From Nymphaea colorata (taxonomy: Eukaryota > Streptophyta > Magnoliopsida > Nymphaeales > Nymphaeaceae), in NCBI RefSeq assembly GCF_008831285.2, contig NC_045150.1, positions 4,788,001-4,852,000 of the forward strand: DNA of 64,000 nucleotides. Reading direction: 5' to 3'. A program made the position numbers and the translations under genes. The notes below the pieces were generated by a model. The model searched no databases and was not told the origin of the DNA. It saw only the letters and a program-made list of their open reading frames with translations. This document shows positions 10,601 to 20,745 of the stretch, piece by piece (position 1 is the first letter of the stretch; every line of letters begins with the position of its first letter).

Positions 10601-13099
10601 ACTCAACTTCCATAGGACCATATCAGTAAAGTAAAACATGAATTTTATCTGATGTGGTATTTTCATCCAAAACATTATGATTCTAGAACAACATTATGTT
10701 TTAAGTGTTTTGATAAGAGTTCATGATATTTTAAAGTTGGCAGTCTGAACTTTTCTGGCTTCGAAAACTCAACTTCCATAGGACCATATCAATAAAGTAA
10801 AACATGAATTTTATGCTGATTTTCACGTTTTTAAACATGCTGATTGCTGAGTAAATCTGTGTATGCTGTTCACAAAAAAAATTGTTAAAAGTAGGCTCTG
10901 GTCAGTGAGTCCCAAAATGGTACTGCTTTAACTTAATGAGTGTGTCTTTGTGTACATGTGTATATTCTTCTAATGCTAGTAATTGAACATTCTGTGCTGT
11001 CGTTGTCAGCTTTTTCCCATAAGTTCAGCATTGTTTCCCTCCACTCATAATAGTTTTGCCAATTACTTTTACCGAAATGTTGATTCTAGAATTGATGGAA
11101 CCAGAAATACAATTCCTGATTGCAAACATGATTCGTGTTTGATTAAATGGTTTTTCGTTTCTTGGAAGCCCATTTCGGCATTTGATGGCCATGGACAGAT
11201 CAAAAATGAAATTAAAACATTTGTTTTGAAATTTTTTCAAAGGTCGTGGGTTGTTCATATAGAATTTTATTAGTGATTAACAATGTTCCTAAAAACTCTA
11301 AAAAGTAGATGAACGTCAAGGTAATTTTTAAAAAGACGCACCACCATTCTAAAAATAAATTCATGGGGCAAACTTGAAAATTTTCATAAATCACAATAAA
11401 AATATTCAACAATTTCATTTTCATTTTCATCTCTCTTCTTTCAAATCTTCACTTTCGCTCCTCTTGGTGAGACAATTCTGACAACCCATGATGAGTTGGA
11501 ATGGATGATTGATCGGGACAGTGGCACCAAAGGGTCGGAGGAGAAAACTCGTCAATGGAGGAAGTGGGCTTCTCATTTTTTTTTTGTTTCAATTTTGTTG
11601 TTCTTTCATTATTTTTATGCCAGAAATAAAAACCATCGGCTGCTGTGGTTGTCGGAGTTCTTCGGCCATTGTTCTTTTTTTTTTTACTCCCTCTCCCTCA
11701 ACCATCGAGAAAGGCCCTCTACGACTGAGGGTCTCAGTCGGGTGACCGAAACCCTAGACGCACAAAGGGTTTCAATCATTCAAAAGCCAAAACCCTCTGC
11801 ATCGAGGGTTGGGTTTCCGCAGATACCTTTAATCCAAAGGGTTTTGAATGATTGAAACCATATGTGCAACGAGGGTTTCAAAGCGCTCTCTCTCTCTCTC
11901 TCTCTCTACCCAAGAGGGTATTTTCAATACCAACCTCAAGAGGGAGAGGTTTTTTGGCAACAATAATAGTGTAAGCTCATTAGATGAATCTCTCTCTCTC
12001 TCTCTCTCTCTCTCTGAAATGCATCGTTTTTTTTTTCTTTTTCCTTGATCAGCACGAGTGCTTTTTATGGTTTTTTCCAACCACATGGGGCTGCTGGAGC
12101 AGCACCTGTTCTTGTCATTGCAGCGCGACATTTCAACTGTCGAGTTTTCCATCCGTGGATTGTCATCCAACCCCTGTGGGTGGGATGAAATTTCCGGAAT
12201 GAAAATTCCAGATTCACAGCCAACGGCTGCAATTTCTATGACTCTATCCTTAGTGAAATGAGACCGAACCTGAATTTTGAATTTTCATTCCGGGGTGACC
12301 AGCAGATTTCCAGGCCTTCAAACACCCCCTAATGCCCTAACCTGGTCTTTTGTGATTCTTTTACAACTATAGATGCAAATGCAAACATAGACAAATACCA
12401 CAAGAATATTTAACCACGATAAACTAAATTATTAAAATTTTACGCCTTTGTACAAGTGGAAAGCAGCGAATTCAGGGAAAAGCTAAGCAATGACGCAGAA
12501 AACGATCATGAAATTTCACATACAAGAAATTAACGGAAACAGCTTACTTGAAGAGATGGTTAAATTAACGAACACATCTTATTTGAAGAAACATGGTTCA
12601 AAAGGAACATCTCTGCCTGATTTTGCGTGTGCGCAGCGTGTGTTTGTGTGTTGTCAGAGAGAAAGTGAGAGAGAGAATCGTACTTGATGCCCTGCTTACA
12701 CCAATGCTCGATTATATCTTTCGAAGCCCCCTCCCCAAAAACCATCGAGAACAGCCCTTCCGCATCAGCTGGCGATAACTTTTCTCCATGGTCTCCTACA
12801 GCAAATTTCCCCACAGCGGCAAGCCTTTCCGGCGTTCCTGCAGCCGCCGGCACTACAACCCTCGCTCCCGCTCCAGCCGGCTGTTGCGGTGACCCAGCCG
12901 CAGTATGACCCATCACGATCCTCCTCTCGGCAGCTGCCGCCAGGGTCTCCCTCCGGATCCGTCGGCTCCTCGCCTCTGGCGACTCCTCGGCCGCGGCAGC
13001 AGCAGTGCTCTCTCTCGGTTTGCTCCGCTTGGGCTCCGGCGCATGCTGCAGGCTCATACGGAGGGCCATCTGCAGATCCTCATCCTCGTGATCCGCCAT
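1695..13099 (-). CDS. MINDY-3/FAM188-type deubiquitinase, 5' part (five exons, incomplete at 3' end)
   Basis: The family cleaves ubiquitin chains with a papain-like cysteine fold. Exons by splice sites and reading frame, in minus-strand order: 12684-13099, 5243-5321, 3911-4065, 1987-2113, 1695-1880; together 963 nt, 321 codons, with every phase joining cleanly. The ATG at 13099 sits in a good context (GCTATGGCG). Residues 5-20 (EDEDLQMALRMSLQ) fit a ubiquitin-interacting motif, followed by an Ala/Arg-rich linker. Exon 2 carries LVQHEGGPCGVLAPIQ, with the family's catalytic Cys and oxyanion Gln. Exon 3 opens with AFILKYLLF and exon 5 ends with GALLFLFSALLSRGL, both typical of the catalytic domain. 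The catalytic His and the C-terminal half lie beyond the left edge. Intron 1 is unusually long (7,362 bp). Exon 1 must stop at 12684: reading on to 12560 runs into intron. No frameshift or stop is seen, so I infer a working gene; whether intron 1 is spliced efficiently is not visible. Confidence 0.88.
1881..1986 (-). other. intron 4 of the MINDY-type gene
   Basis: This is a 106-bp intron between GAG|GTAAAA and TTGCAG|ATG on the minus strand, phase 0 on both sides. It is the only short intron among those visible. Confidence 0.85.
2114..3910 (-). other. intron 3 of the MINDY-type gene
   Basis: A 1,797-bp intron. Its donor follows ACTAG|GTGATT at 3911 and its acceptor is CAATCAG|A at 2114; the split AGA codon restores frame. 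It contains the pyrimidine tract at 2277-2525; otherwise no gene or recognisable element is seen. Confidence 0.8.
2277..2525. repeat. long polypyrimidine (plus) / polypurine (minus) tract
   Basis: About 250 bp of almost pure C/T on the plus strand, made of degenerate TTCTTTCC-like blocks. It is purine-rich in the sense of the host gene. Base composition and block style resemble the GA-rich duplication at 8358-8790 in opposite orientation, so it may be an old inverted relative. Long ORFs rich in Phe and Ser across it are composition artefacts. Confidence 0.75.
4066..5242 (-). other. intron 2 of the MINDY-type gene
   Basis: A 1,177-bp intron between CCAG|GTATAC (5243) and TATGCAG|GCA (4066) on the minus strand, phase 0. 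AT-rich; no element recognised. Confidence 0.85.
5994..6311. mobile_element. MITE with 8-bp target duplication (hAT-like), copy 1
   Basis: The element runs from TATGTCACATGGGTGC to CACCCGTGTGACTTAT, with imperfect terminal inverted repeats. It is flanked by GGAATAAC (5986-5993) and GGAGTAAC (6312-6319), an 8-bp duplication with one mismatch. The termini are GC-rich, the core is AT-rich (6064-6160), and no ORF is present. An 8-bp duplication points to the hAT superfamily; assignment is inference. Confidence 0.8.
6472..6832. mobile_element. MITE with 8-bp target duplication (hAT-like), copy 2 of the same family
   Basis: Termini CTATGTCACACGG and CCGTGTGACATAG are perfect inverted repeats. They continue inward as GC-rich CGGACACGG-type arms around an AT-rich core. 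Flanks are identical: CTTTTAAC at 6464-6471 and 6833-6840 (the next base also matches, so 9 bp is possible, which would suit Mutator). It shares its terminal sequence with the MITE at 5994-6311, only 160 bp away. Confidence 0.85.
7676..8130 (-). mobile_element. TRIM (miniature LTR retroelement), minus strand
   Basis: Two related direct repeats of about 190 bp (7676-7863 and 7941-8130) flank a 77-bp middle. On the minus strand the middle begins TGGTATCAAAGC, a primer-binding site complementary to initiator Met-tRNA. It ends AAGGAGGGTGGAT, a polypurine tract, directly before an LTR that starts TGTAACACCCC. Flanking GGTTC and AGTTC could be a 5-bp target duplication with one mismatch. There is no coding capacity, as expected for a TRIM. 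It lies in intron 1 in the same orientation as the host gene, so its LTR signals point along the transcript. Confidence 0.85.
8358..8790. repeat. direct tandem duplication of a GA-rich block (2 x about 218 bp)
   Basis: The first copy (about 8358-8576) and the second (about 8577-8790) share AAAGGGGCAAATGAGT, the long GAAAG-rich stretch, TTCTGC(A/G)TCTCTTTT and the tail TTTCAATCAATTACTG. Differences are a handful of substitutions and small indels. ORFs rich in Lys/Arg/Glu here are composition artefacts. Confidence 0.85.
9935..11070. repeat. diverged direct duplication, with a recent inner repeat
   Basis: Blocks at about 9945-10340 and 10650-11070 are colinear: the GTCTGAA-TTTTGGCTTC motif, then a GGTCTGGTCAG motif, then TTTCCCTCCATTCAT / TTTCCCTCCACTCAT. 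Inside, a 75-90 bp pair is nearly identical: ATTATGATTCTAGAACAACA at 10357-10435 and 10673-10735, and CTGAACTTTTCTGGCTTC at 10577 and 10742. No coding potential recognised. Confidence 0.7.
11480..12310. repeat. CCCTC/GAGGG-rich block with CT microsatellites
   Basis: Contains repeated GAGGGTTTC and GAAACCCT words in both orientations (11700-11880), CT runs at 11885-11907 and 11991-12015, and a right edge CTTCAAACACCCCCTAA (about 12314-12330) of the kind seen at MITE ends. The same words form hairpins in the 2.7-kb repeats at 20340 and 28150, so a shared nonautonomous element is likely. I could not find a matching left end. Confidence 0.5.
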
Positions 13100-13400
13100 A
13101 GCATCACCTGCTGCCCGTTCCCTCCGCCACTCCGCCGGGAGGGATCTCCCCCAAAAAAATATGAGTTAAGACTGGGGTTAGGGTTTCCAGGTGACCGAGA
13201 AATGCGAGAGGACTGTGCCAGAAGAGACGAAGAGCATCGCTCTCCCAAGGGCAACAGCCCGGAGGGATCTCGCCGGAGGCCGGTCAGACGGCAAATGAAT
13301 CGAGCAAATGGAAACTGGAAGACCGGGAAGGGTCATCACAGGAGGCTATCCCTGGTTTGGGAAAGACGGGATTGAAAAATCAAATTATTTTTTATTCTGA
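13100..13400 (-). promoter_or_regulatory. 5' leader and proximal promoter region of the MINDY-type gene
   Basis: This is a GC-rich island (13100-13370) directly upstream of the start codon, in contrast to the AT-rich DNA beyond 13380. Such a composition step fits a leader and core promoter, but no TATA box is evident. ORFs on the plus strand across it are shadows of the first exon and leader. Confidence 0.5.
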
Positions 13401-13798
13401 TTTATGGGAAAATTCTTACGCAGGGTCATATCATTTTATAGTTTTTCCAAAACAGGGCAGATTATTCTGAAAAAGACGTCTTACGTCAATTTTGCTTCAC
13501 CCAAAAACAAATTCACTTTCTACGATGTAAAAAAAAAAAAAAAGTCCAACCACTTGTTTTTTTACGGTATGATGGAACCTTTTAAGGTAGAATTAAGGTA
13601 GAAGGTATGCTTTGATTCTCAACATTCTTTTGCATTTCAATAGACACGTTGGTGCCCCTCGGCCGTGGTTTGTAATATTGAGAGTTGATGCTTTAAAGAT
13701 TCAAAATATGAACTACCTGCCTACCTGCCAAACCTACCTCTGACCATTGCGCCAAGTCCCTACAATTATTTAAAGAAATCCACTCGTGAATCAGGTAA

Positions 13799-13840
<42 letters not shown>

Positions 13841-16108
13841 AAATGCCTATAAGGTTCTACATTGTGCTTGCAGTTATGACCGTTCGATCAGTTTTGCCAA
13901 ACATCTTTAAAAACTTTGGTTTGACGCTAGCTTGAACTCAAGTTGAGCCCAACCTTGCAGCTTGGCCTCAGGTTGACTTATCCAAACAACGCTCGAACTT
14001 GACTTTGGTTCAATTAATAAAGTTGACGAGTTGCTTTTGCTGCCTATTTGAGGTTTAACCCATGCATCATGCGAGTCAACTTGGGCATGGCTTGTTAATG
14101 GTAGGGTTCAAAGGATGAGCTCAAACCAACTACTGCTTCATCTTGCTGGTCAAAGCTCGAGCCCAGTGGGTCGACCCGTTTGAGTTACTCGACTCCTTCT
14201 GCCACGACCAAGCTGGTATATTGAAGAAAAACACAGAACTTGTTAATGAAATATGGTGCAAAATTGGATCTCACAGGGAAATTAAATTATGAGAAATAAC
14301 GACTTCACTTGACTTGCGTTGCAAAACTAAACCGTGGTTGGTAAAAGACTTGAGACTTAAGAGCTAGTACCCCTACCTTTGGGGGCGTTCCATTCACTTG
14401 GAACCAATGGAATTTTTGAGTCACTGTTTTTATTCTTTATAAAAGGAAATTGAGTTCGAGTGAATTCCATGATCAAAATTTTGGAATAATGATCCCGGCC
14501 CTTAAGGGTAGGATTATGATTCTAGAATTCTGAAATTTGTTTCTCTCTCTTTCAAGCATAATACATGAAGATCTTTATTCAAGAATTCTAAAATTTTCTT
14601 TCCCTTCTCACCAAACAAAATCAAAATTTCATGAAAAAGGAAGATTGGAACTGGAATTTCATTCGACTGAAAGTTGAGATCGAAATTTGATTATGGAATT
14701 TTGATTCCAAAATCTAAATTCTAAAACATCAAACACCCATTTGTTTGATTTACTTGGAAACAAGGGATATTTAGAATCGTTATTCTCATTTCTTAAAACT
14801 GGGAATTGTGTTAGCAAACAAATAATTTTGACTCTAGAATTATAGGTTCATTCAAAAATCAAAGTTCTAGAATTATGGTATCACCCTAGGGTGCATAACT
14901 ATGAGTCCAGAATTCTAGAATTTTCATCTCTCTCTGGGGCAGAAGGCATGAAGACTTTAATTGATAAATCTTATAGTTTTAATTCTCTTAATCAAACAAG
15001 CCCTTTTCATTTTAGAATCAAAATTTAACGAAAAGGCAGCCATAGTTATTTCGTCGAGTTGACACAGTTAACATTGCCCTGCGGATAAGTTTTAGCCACA
15101 TTAGATACAGCCGTCGTTGAACTTAATTATGCTTTCGCCACGGTAAAGAGCATGGCTGAAAGAGTTGTGGGACATGGTCTTTATGGCCTTTACTCAAGGT
15201 ATCAATAGTAGCTAATGAACTACTTTTGAAGTGTTATTATTGGCTTTGTTGTACATAGTGGTACTTGAACTACCTTTTCTTGCTAGATTATCATATGCTC
15301 AAGGTCAGCTCATTCATATAGTACTTGATGTACACAAAACCTGAGCCAAATTTGGAAACACTGAAAAAAAAAACATGATTTTTACTAACGTAAGAAAATA
15401 CCCATCTGTAAAAATGACTGAAAGTATGCGCCCATTCAATATGTTTGAATGCAAATTCCTGTCACCAATCTTAGTTTTAGAAAGGTTTTTTAGAGCTTTA
15501 CTATGGAGATGAAACTTTAGTTGAGAGTCAGTGAGAAGTTCCAGTTACAAACATAGAACTTTAGTGTTGGGAGTTTTGGAGCCACTATGAAACTTTAGTA
15601 TCGGGACAAAGTGGAACCTTAATGCTAGAAGAAATGTTTGGTCCGTTAACTTCTCAACCCTTGGAACAGAAGTTCTGTGAAATCAAACAAATAGGGTAAA
15701 TTGAAAGTAGCTGGAACAAAAAATCCACCAAAAAAAGTACTTGATACTAAATACTCAACAGTTTCAAGTCCGGATATTTAGTTCCAGGTATTTGAATGCG
15801 ATCCAAAAGTACTTTCTGGCTAAGTGTAGGAAATTTATTTAACTTTGGAGAAGATTGATCGACTTAATATGAGCAAGGAACAGAATGACATAGCAACCAA
15901 AGCAAAAGAAGCGCTCACTAATGATCAAGGCGCCAAAAAATTAAAAGGGGCGAAAGAATAGTACTATAAACTATAAAGATATGAATTTATTTACATTCAG
16001 TTTAACGGTTGGCCAAGATATGAATCAAGTACTATAGATAGCATGACGGAAAGGCAAATCAAAATCAGGGAGCTGGTTCACGATCAAGATCAAACTTGAT
16101 CAGGTCAA
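13401..16108. other. intergenic region between the MINDY-type and mTERF genes
   Basis: No gene seen. It holds an AT microsatellite at 13803-13838 and a TTGAGCTC/CTCAAGTTGA-rich palindromic stretch (13920-14220). Two adjacent MITE-like blocks follow: about 14385-14737, with ends GGGGGCGTTCCATT and CATCAAACACCC, and about 14738-15004, with ends near TTTGTTTGATT and AATCAAACAAGCCC. A TTTATT at about 15986 would be an AATAAA on the minus strand about 120 bp past the mTERF stop, a candidate poly(A) signal. Confidence 0.5.
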
Positions 16109-17008
16109 TTAATCAGTGGCAACAGCCATGGCCTTGTTCACCAATTCTGTGAACTCCTGGTCACTAGTCTTCAACATAACCGATATAGGAAGCTTAGTCC
16201 CAGCATCCTGTATCTGCCTGTGCCTGGGCTTTATCCTCTTCTCCAGGCTAAACGCAAAATACTGAGGAAACCCCTTCAGTTCTTCCAGGCTCCCCTTCAT
16301 CTCCTCCAGGTAGTACTCGAACTTGGGCTTGAAATTGTTCTCGACGCTGAAGGTGAGGAGACTCGGGCACCTCACCACCATCCCCACAACATCCTCATAG
16401 CAGAAACCCAGGCTCGTCAGGAACCGGATCTTGGGGATCAGCGTGTTCTCGACGCTGGAAACAAGGAGGACGGGGTCCTGGTACGCCAGCGCCTCGTTGT
16501 TGTTGATGCCCAGCCTCTGCAAGTAGATAAGCGCCGGCTTGAGTTGGTTCCGGACGCTGGACACCAGCAGCCGGGGGCACTTGTTGATCACCTTCCTGAA
16601 GCTCTTGTCCGGGACATGGAGGTCGTCGGATAAGAACTCGAAGACCGGGTTCAGGTCGTTCTGGATGTCTGACGTCAGAATCCGGGGACACATGCCGAAG
16701 ATCCTCGCCATGTCCTTCTGTTGGATGCCCTTCCTCTGGAGGAAGGAGACGATGGAGTGGATGGAGTCGAGGGAGGCGGAATGGAGCGAGGGGTTGACGG
16801 ACAGAGCCCTGCCGGCGTCCACTCCCATGAGCTCCAGGCACAGCACCTTCTCTTTGAAGTTGAGGGGAATCTCCTGGAGCTGCGGGCACTGGAGCAGAGC
16901 GGGCTTTGAAGAGAGATTGAGCTTCCTGCTGCTCAAAGACGGGGACGACGACGGTGATGATGATGCCTTGGGCGTGAAGAGGACAAGGTACCGGAGAGCC
17001 GCCGGCAT
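16109..17008 (-). CDS. plastid-type mTERF protein (MTEF1-like), intronless
   Basis: mTERF proteins bind organellar nucleic acids through stacked helical repeats and influence organelle transcription or RNA processing. The 299-residue protein begins in the strong context CCGCCACCATG. Residues 1-40 are Ser-rich and lack acidic residues, fitting a chloroplast transit peptide. From about residue 50 the mTERF repeats run to about 275, with the diagnostic FGMCPRIL, INKCPRLLVSSVRNQL, YQDPVLLVSSVENTL, VVRCPSLLTFSVENN and FPQYFAFSLEKRIKPR segments (Pro at fixed helix positions). Length and sequence resemble the single-exon Arabidopsis At2g34620 group (MTEF1), about 300 residues; that subgroup assignment is from memory. 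No frame disruption is seen. Overlapping ORFs in other frames are shadows of this GC-rich gene. Confidence 0.92.
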   Translation of the reverse strand: MPAALRYLVLFTPKASSSPSSSPSLSSRKLNLSSKPALLQCPQLQEIPLNFKEKVLCLELMGVDAGRALSVNPSLHSASLDSIHSIVSFLQRKGIQQKDMARIFGMCPRILTSDIQNDLNPVFEFLSDDLHVPDKSFRKVINKCPRLLVSSVRNQLKPALIYLQRLGINNNEALAYQDPVLLVSSVENTLIPKIRFLTSLGFCYEDVVGMVVRCPSLLTFSVENNFKPKFEYYLEEMKGSLEELKGFPQYFAFSLEKRIKPRHRQIQDAGTKLPISVMLKTSDQEFTELVNKAMAVATD

Positions 17009-18430
17009 GGTGGCGGAAAAGTTAATTAATTCTTCAAATTTTCAGCAGATCACTGGTTTCTGTTGGAGCACGAGAGTATCAAAAGGGAGGTAGTTTCTCT
17101 TATCCTCTCTTTTAGGAAATGTGGTAAGGCAAGGACGCTGATTGGTGGAGAGCTACGTCTCTTAGATTTTGGTCTGTTCGAGCTGTTGGCATCCGTATTC
17201 TGACCGGACGCGTGTCTTGCGGTACGCACTGGCCCGCCTTGGAACCGCGGCTCAACCCGGAGGGTGTGGTGGCAGCGGGACTCGATTCCTAGAGTGTGGG
17301 AGGATTTTATTCCTTTTCTAGTGGTTCAAAAGAAAAGCTGGACCAGATCTTCTTGAAAGTTTGGCAAAAATTGTATATTCGATGTTTGGTAGATTCATAA
17401 GGCAATAACAACTTCTTACTATTGCCAAATAGCCCACAGGTATTGTCTTATAAGGAAGATTGATTTCCAAAATACCCTTATGAATATTCCTCAATGTCCC
17501 GACTATTCAAGGAACGTAAAAAGCTTGAAAAAGTTGAAGATTTTCTTGGGAATCCTTTCTTTTTTTCTTCGACAAATGGTTAGAACTTCATTTGGTTTTG
17601 GATATTACTAATTATTCATTAGAGATAAAAAATTGTTGAAGGAATAATAAGACGCTTTTTCTTCTGTCCCTTCCAACACTGCCTCTATATTATTAAATTT
17701 CGAGCTTCTTACAATCAAATGTAACTTCACAAAGGCTACCTCTCTCTAAGGCACCAAGAAAGTCAATTGCTACATGAAGTTAGAAAAGTACCCGGCCTTG
17801 TCGCATATAGACCATGATGAATATGCTTTGAGTATGTAATAGGAACGCCAGAAATTTGACTCTATCCATTCTAAAACGCTTGACTTACAATGAAGCTCCT
17901 CCATTTTAGGAGGTACAGCCCTTGGAAACCTATTTACTATCTATCACAAGAAGATCACAATAGAAAACCCAATTTTTTCAAATGAAGAATTTTAAAAGTG
18001 CCAATAAAAGCAATTTAACCTGCTACTGATAAAGCAAGGGCGGAGCGCGGAGGTAGGTGTTGGCTACCTGTGGGCAATTTAATTTTCATATTGACATTTA
18101 TGAGTAATTTTTTATTTATACATTAGTGCCCCTTAAAAGTTTAAGATTTTATGGTAGTGCCCCTTAATCAGACTCCACCCCTGGGGTGAAGTAGTGATTG
18201 ATATGAGCTTCTTTCAAAGACAATGTAATCAGTCCCCTTGAGATAGTTTAGTTAAAGGCCACAATAGGAGATTCTTGAAGCTTTTGGGTAGGCTTAAAAA
18301 AGGTTATGTAGATAGGGAGGAGATTTTTTTTACTTGAATGCTCTTAGTATATCTTTTTTCCTAAATGAAACTAAGGAAAACCTTAATATGTGACTTAACT
18401 TTTCTCTTGACATGTGAGATTGCAAAAAAA
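17009..18430. other. mTERF upstream region and gene-free sequence
   Basis: 17009-17300 is the mTERF leader and promoter side, with GC content falling after about 17290. 17330-18430 shows no gene. 18040-18185 (GTGCCCCTTA-AAAGTTTAAGATTTTA) resembles 47210-47290, so it is part of a dispersed repeat, perhaps an LTR fragment. Confidence 0.45.
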
Positions 18431-19919
18431 AATAGGCAAGTTTTGAAAGAAAAAAAGTGTTCAAGTTTTAACACTTTTCTTAGAAGGGAAATTCATGAAT
18501 TAGCGTTTGGCTCTCAAATATTGAATTCTATGTGTGCTTTGGCAAGTGATTTTGATCAATTTAGTCTATTTTTGCAAATTAGGTGATCACAAATTAGCTA
18601 TCGTTCAATATTGCCAAGGATAATAATTTAAGAAACCCTTTTCAAAAAACAAGTGCTAGATTGTAGCAGCATTTTGAAAATAAGTCACTTGGTGGATGTG
18701 AAACTTTTTAGGGTTTTTGAAAGGGGCTTTGGATAATGAGAGGGGGTGATCTTTACAACTTTATTTTTTTTTATAAGCTACAATTTGCTTGCCACTATGA
18801 ACAATCATTTTGACGATTTAGCACATGATTCCTTTTTCCATAATTAGTTGGCGAAACACTTTTTAAATTTTGTCAAGTTTATCAGATTTGTCAATTTAAT
18901 TCATTATCCTTTTCCATACCAAGGATTTGACAGTGAATTAAAAACTTTCCGTTCTCAATATTTCTATAAGTAAAAATACTTTTTCTCCAGTTGGCAGGTC
19001 TTCAAATGATTCAGTAGCTTAAAAAATTGCAAGAAGGCCGTGCTTTGAAGATTAATTGTTTGGAAAGTATTTTTGATGATTGGCAAGATTTTCATATAAA
19101 GGAAAATAACTAATTTTCATAGAACTCAAAATATATTATGCAACTGTGGATCTTGAAATCCTTGTGGAAATTAATTTTGCACTAAGTGTATTACTTATTT
19201 TCTCAAGTGAAATTATTGAACATAAAAATGTTCTTTCATGTAGAAAAGAGTTTATTTCAGAAGACTTTAAATTTTACACAATGTTGATAATACATGAGTT
19301 TGCGAAGTCTTGAGAGAGATACATACTTTTTCTGAGTAACCTTTTAGTTAGTGAAGGTAATTTAATAGTTGACATAATTTTCCTAAACTTATTGATATTT
19401 AATAGTCCAAGTTCTTAGCAAAAACCACTCATGTCGTCAGTAATTGATTCTTCATTGTCTTTTAAAGGGCCCAAGGCTATAGTGATTGTTTGCAAACATG
19501 CATCCTAAAAATTTTGAAAAGCTGGGTCAAATAGAATGATCTTAGAAAACCAAGGGTACAAGTGTGAAAAATTATTTTTTAAAAGATAAGAAGGGTACGA
19601 TCCATATAATCAAACTTGTAAATTCTACATGTTCCTATTGGCAAGATTTGTTATGTAAAGAACTTCAAGACTTCTTCTTTACTGGAGAAATGCATAGAAA
19701 GGGTTAAAGCATCTTTGCTGAAAATACATGGCATGAACACAAGTTTTCCTATATGGTATTGCTGGCATGAATTTATCTTTGGTCATCTACTAATGTGCTT
19801 GTCTTAGGAGCTTTTCTTTGGCTTGTTTTGACATAATTGTGGAGCTTTCAAGTAAGTTTAATACTTTCGGTAGCAAAACTTTTTGACATAATGGTTGATA
19901 GATTTTCATAGCGTGTCCA

Positions 19920-20061
19920 TCGCAAAGGAGGGGTTTCGAAAGTACTGAAATTGCCTAAGGAAAACCTTTAGGTTGTGTTTGATGCCTTCATCGCAAAGGA
20001 GGGGTTTCGAAAGTACTGAAATTGCCTAAGGAAAACTTTTAGGTTGTGTTTGATGCCTTCG
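19920..20061. repeat. 71-bp tandem duplication private to unit A
   Basis: CGCAAAGGAGGGGTTTCGAA occurs at about 19921 and again 71 bp later. The copies are near-identical through TTGTGTTTGATGCCTTC. Unit B has this segment once (about 27814-27885), so the duplication happened after the two units separated. Confidence 0.85.
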
Positions 20062-20745
20062 AATCTTAGATCCTTGGGTTGATTTTGGATTCTCAGATCT
20101 AAGGATCAGAAGTTTTTAAAATCTGACCAGTTTTGATAATGTGTTTGGTTTTTGGTGTTTTTTTTCCTCTGTGAGCCGGAAAAAGGGGTTTGAGTCCCTC
20201 TTATTCTAGAAGGAAAAAAGAGTCAGAGACCTCATTTTTGGCCAAAATAAGAGGGACTCAAACAACAATTGGATGAGGGTTTTGGTTTTATAAGTTTTGA
20301 AACCCTCAGTAGTGCCAAGGGTTTCAGTTTTGAAAGTTTTGAAACCCTCGGTCATTGCTGAGGGTTTCCTTTCTGAAAATTTTGAAACCCTTGGCAAATG
20401 ACCGAGGGTTTCATTTAATTTTGAGATTGGTTTTGAAACCCTCGGCCATTGCCTAGAGTTTTTTCTTTTTATTTTTTCAGCAAGCCTTTAATAGAAGGTC
20501 ACAAGGAGAGAGAGAGAGAGAGAGGGAGAGACGACATCAGAGGAATCTTCCTGCCATGACCTCTCCCGCAGAGATGAGATCCATGGGAGAGGTCGGATCC
20601 CCCCTTTCAACCTAAAATCTGTGGACTTCAGGCGCTTCATGGATTTGAAATCCGTGAATGCTATAATCAACATTTGTTAATGCTGTGGATCTCTCAGGTA
20701 AATCCGAGGTCGGATATGAGATCCACAACTATCAAACCTTCTCTT
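20040..20745. mobile_element. nonautonomous TIR-like block with CCCTCGG hairpins (also at about 27865-28575)
   Basis: The left edge TTGTGTTTGATGCCTTC and right edge CCACAACTATCAAACCTTC are weak inverted repeats. Inside are hairpins built from GAAACCCTCGG and CCGAGGGTTTC (20341-20368, 20384-20412), a mirrored CTCTTATT/AATAAGAG pair and an AG run. The same block lies at the same place in unit B, so it was present before the tandem duplication. Target duplications are not clear. Confidence 0.5.

Larger units (their letters stand above)
5322..12683 (-). other. intron 1 of the MINDY-type gene, 7.4 kb and repeat-filled
   Basis: The donor is ATCAA|GTACG at 12684 and the acceptor TTTGTAG|G at 5321; joining them gives GIK-FSPDPETS in frame. 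The intron carries, from acceptor side to donor side, two related MITEs (5994-6311, 6472-6832), a TRIM retroelement (7676-8130), a duplicated GA-rich block (8358-8790), a direct duplication (about 9935-11070) and a CCCTC-rich block with CT microsatellites (about 11480-12310). The pieces between (5322-5985, 6841-7675, 8791-9930) show no gene; 9500-9600 has a CGTATCGTATCG-type repeat of unknown origin. Confidence 0.85.

Noticed and set aside
11496-11855. 119-codon plus-strand ORF
   Set aside because: Lies in the repeat-like CCCTC block within an intron; no domain recognised.
12560-12683. C-terminal 41 residues of the open frame following MINDY exon 1
   Set aside because: They follow a GT donor, and the true exon 2 at 5243 restores the family sequence in frame.
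16220-17093. ORFs of 137, 164 and 184 codons overlapping the mTERF gene
   Set aside because: Shadows in other frames of a GC-rich coding region.
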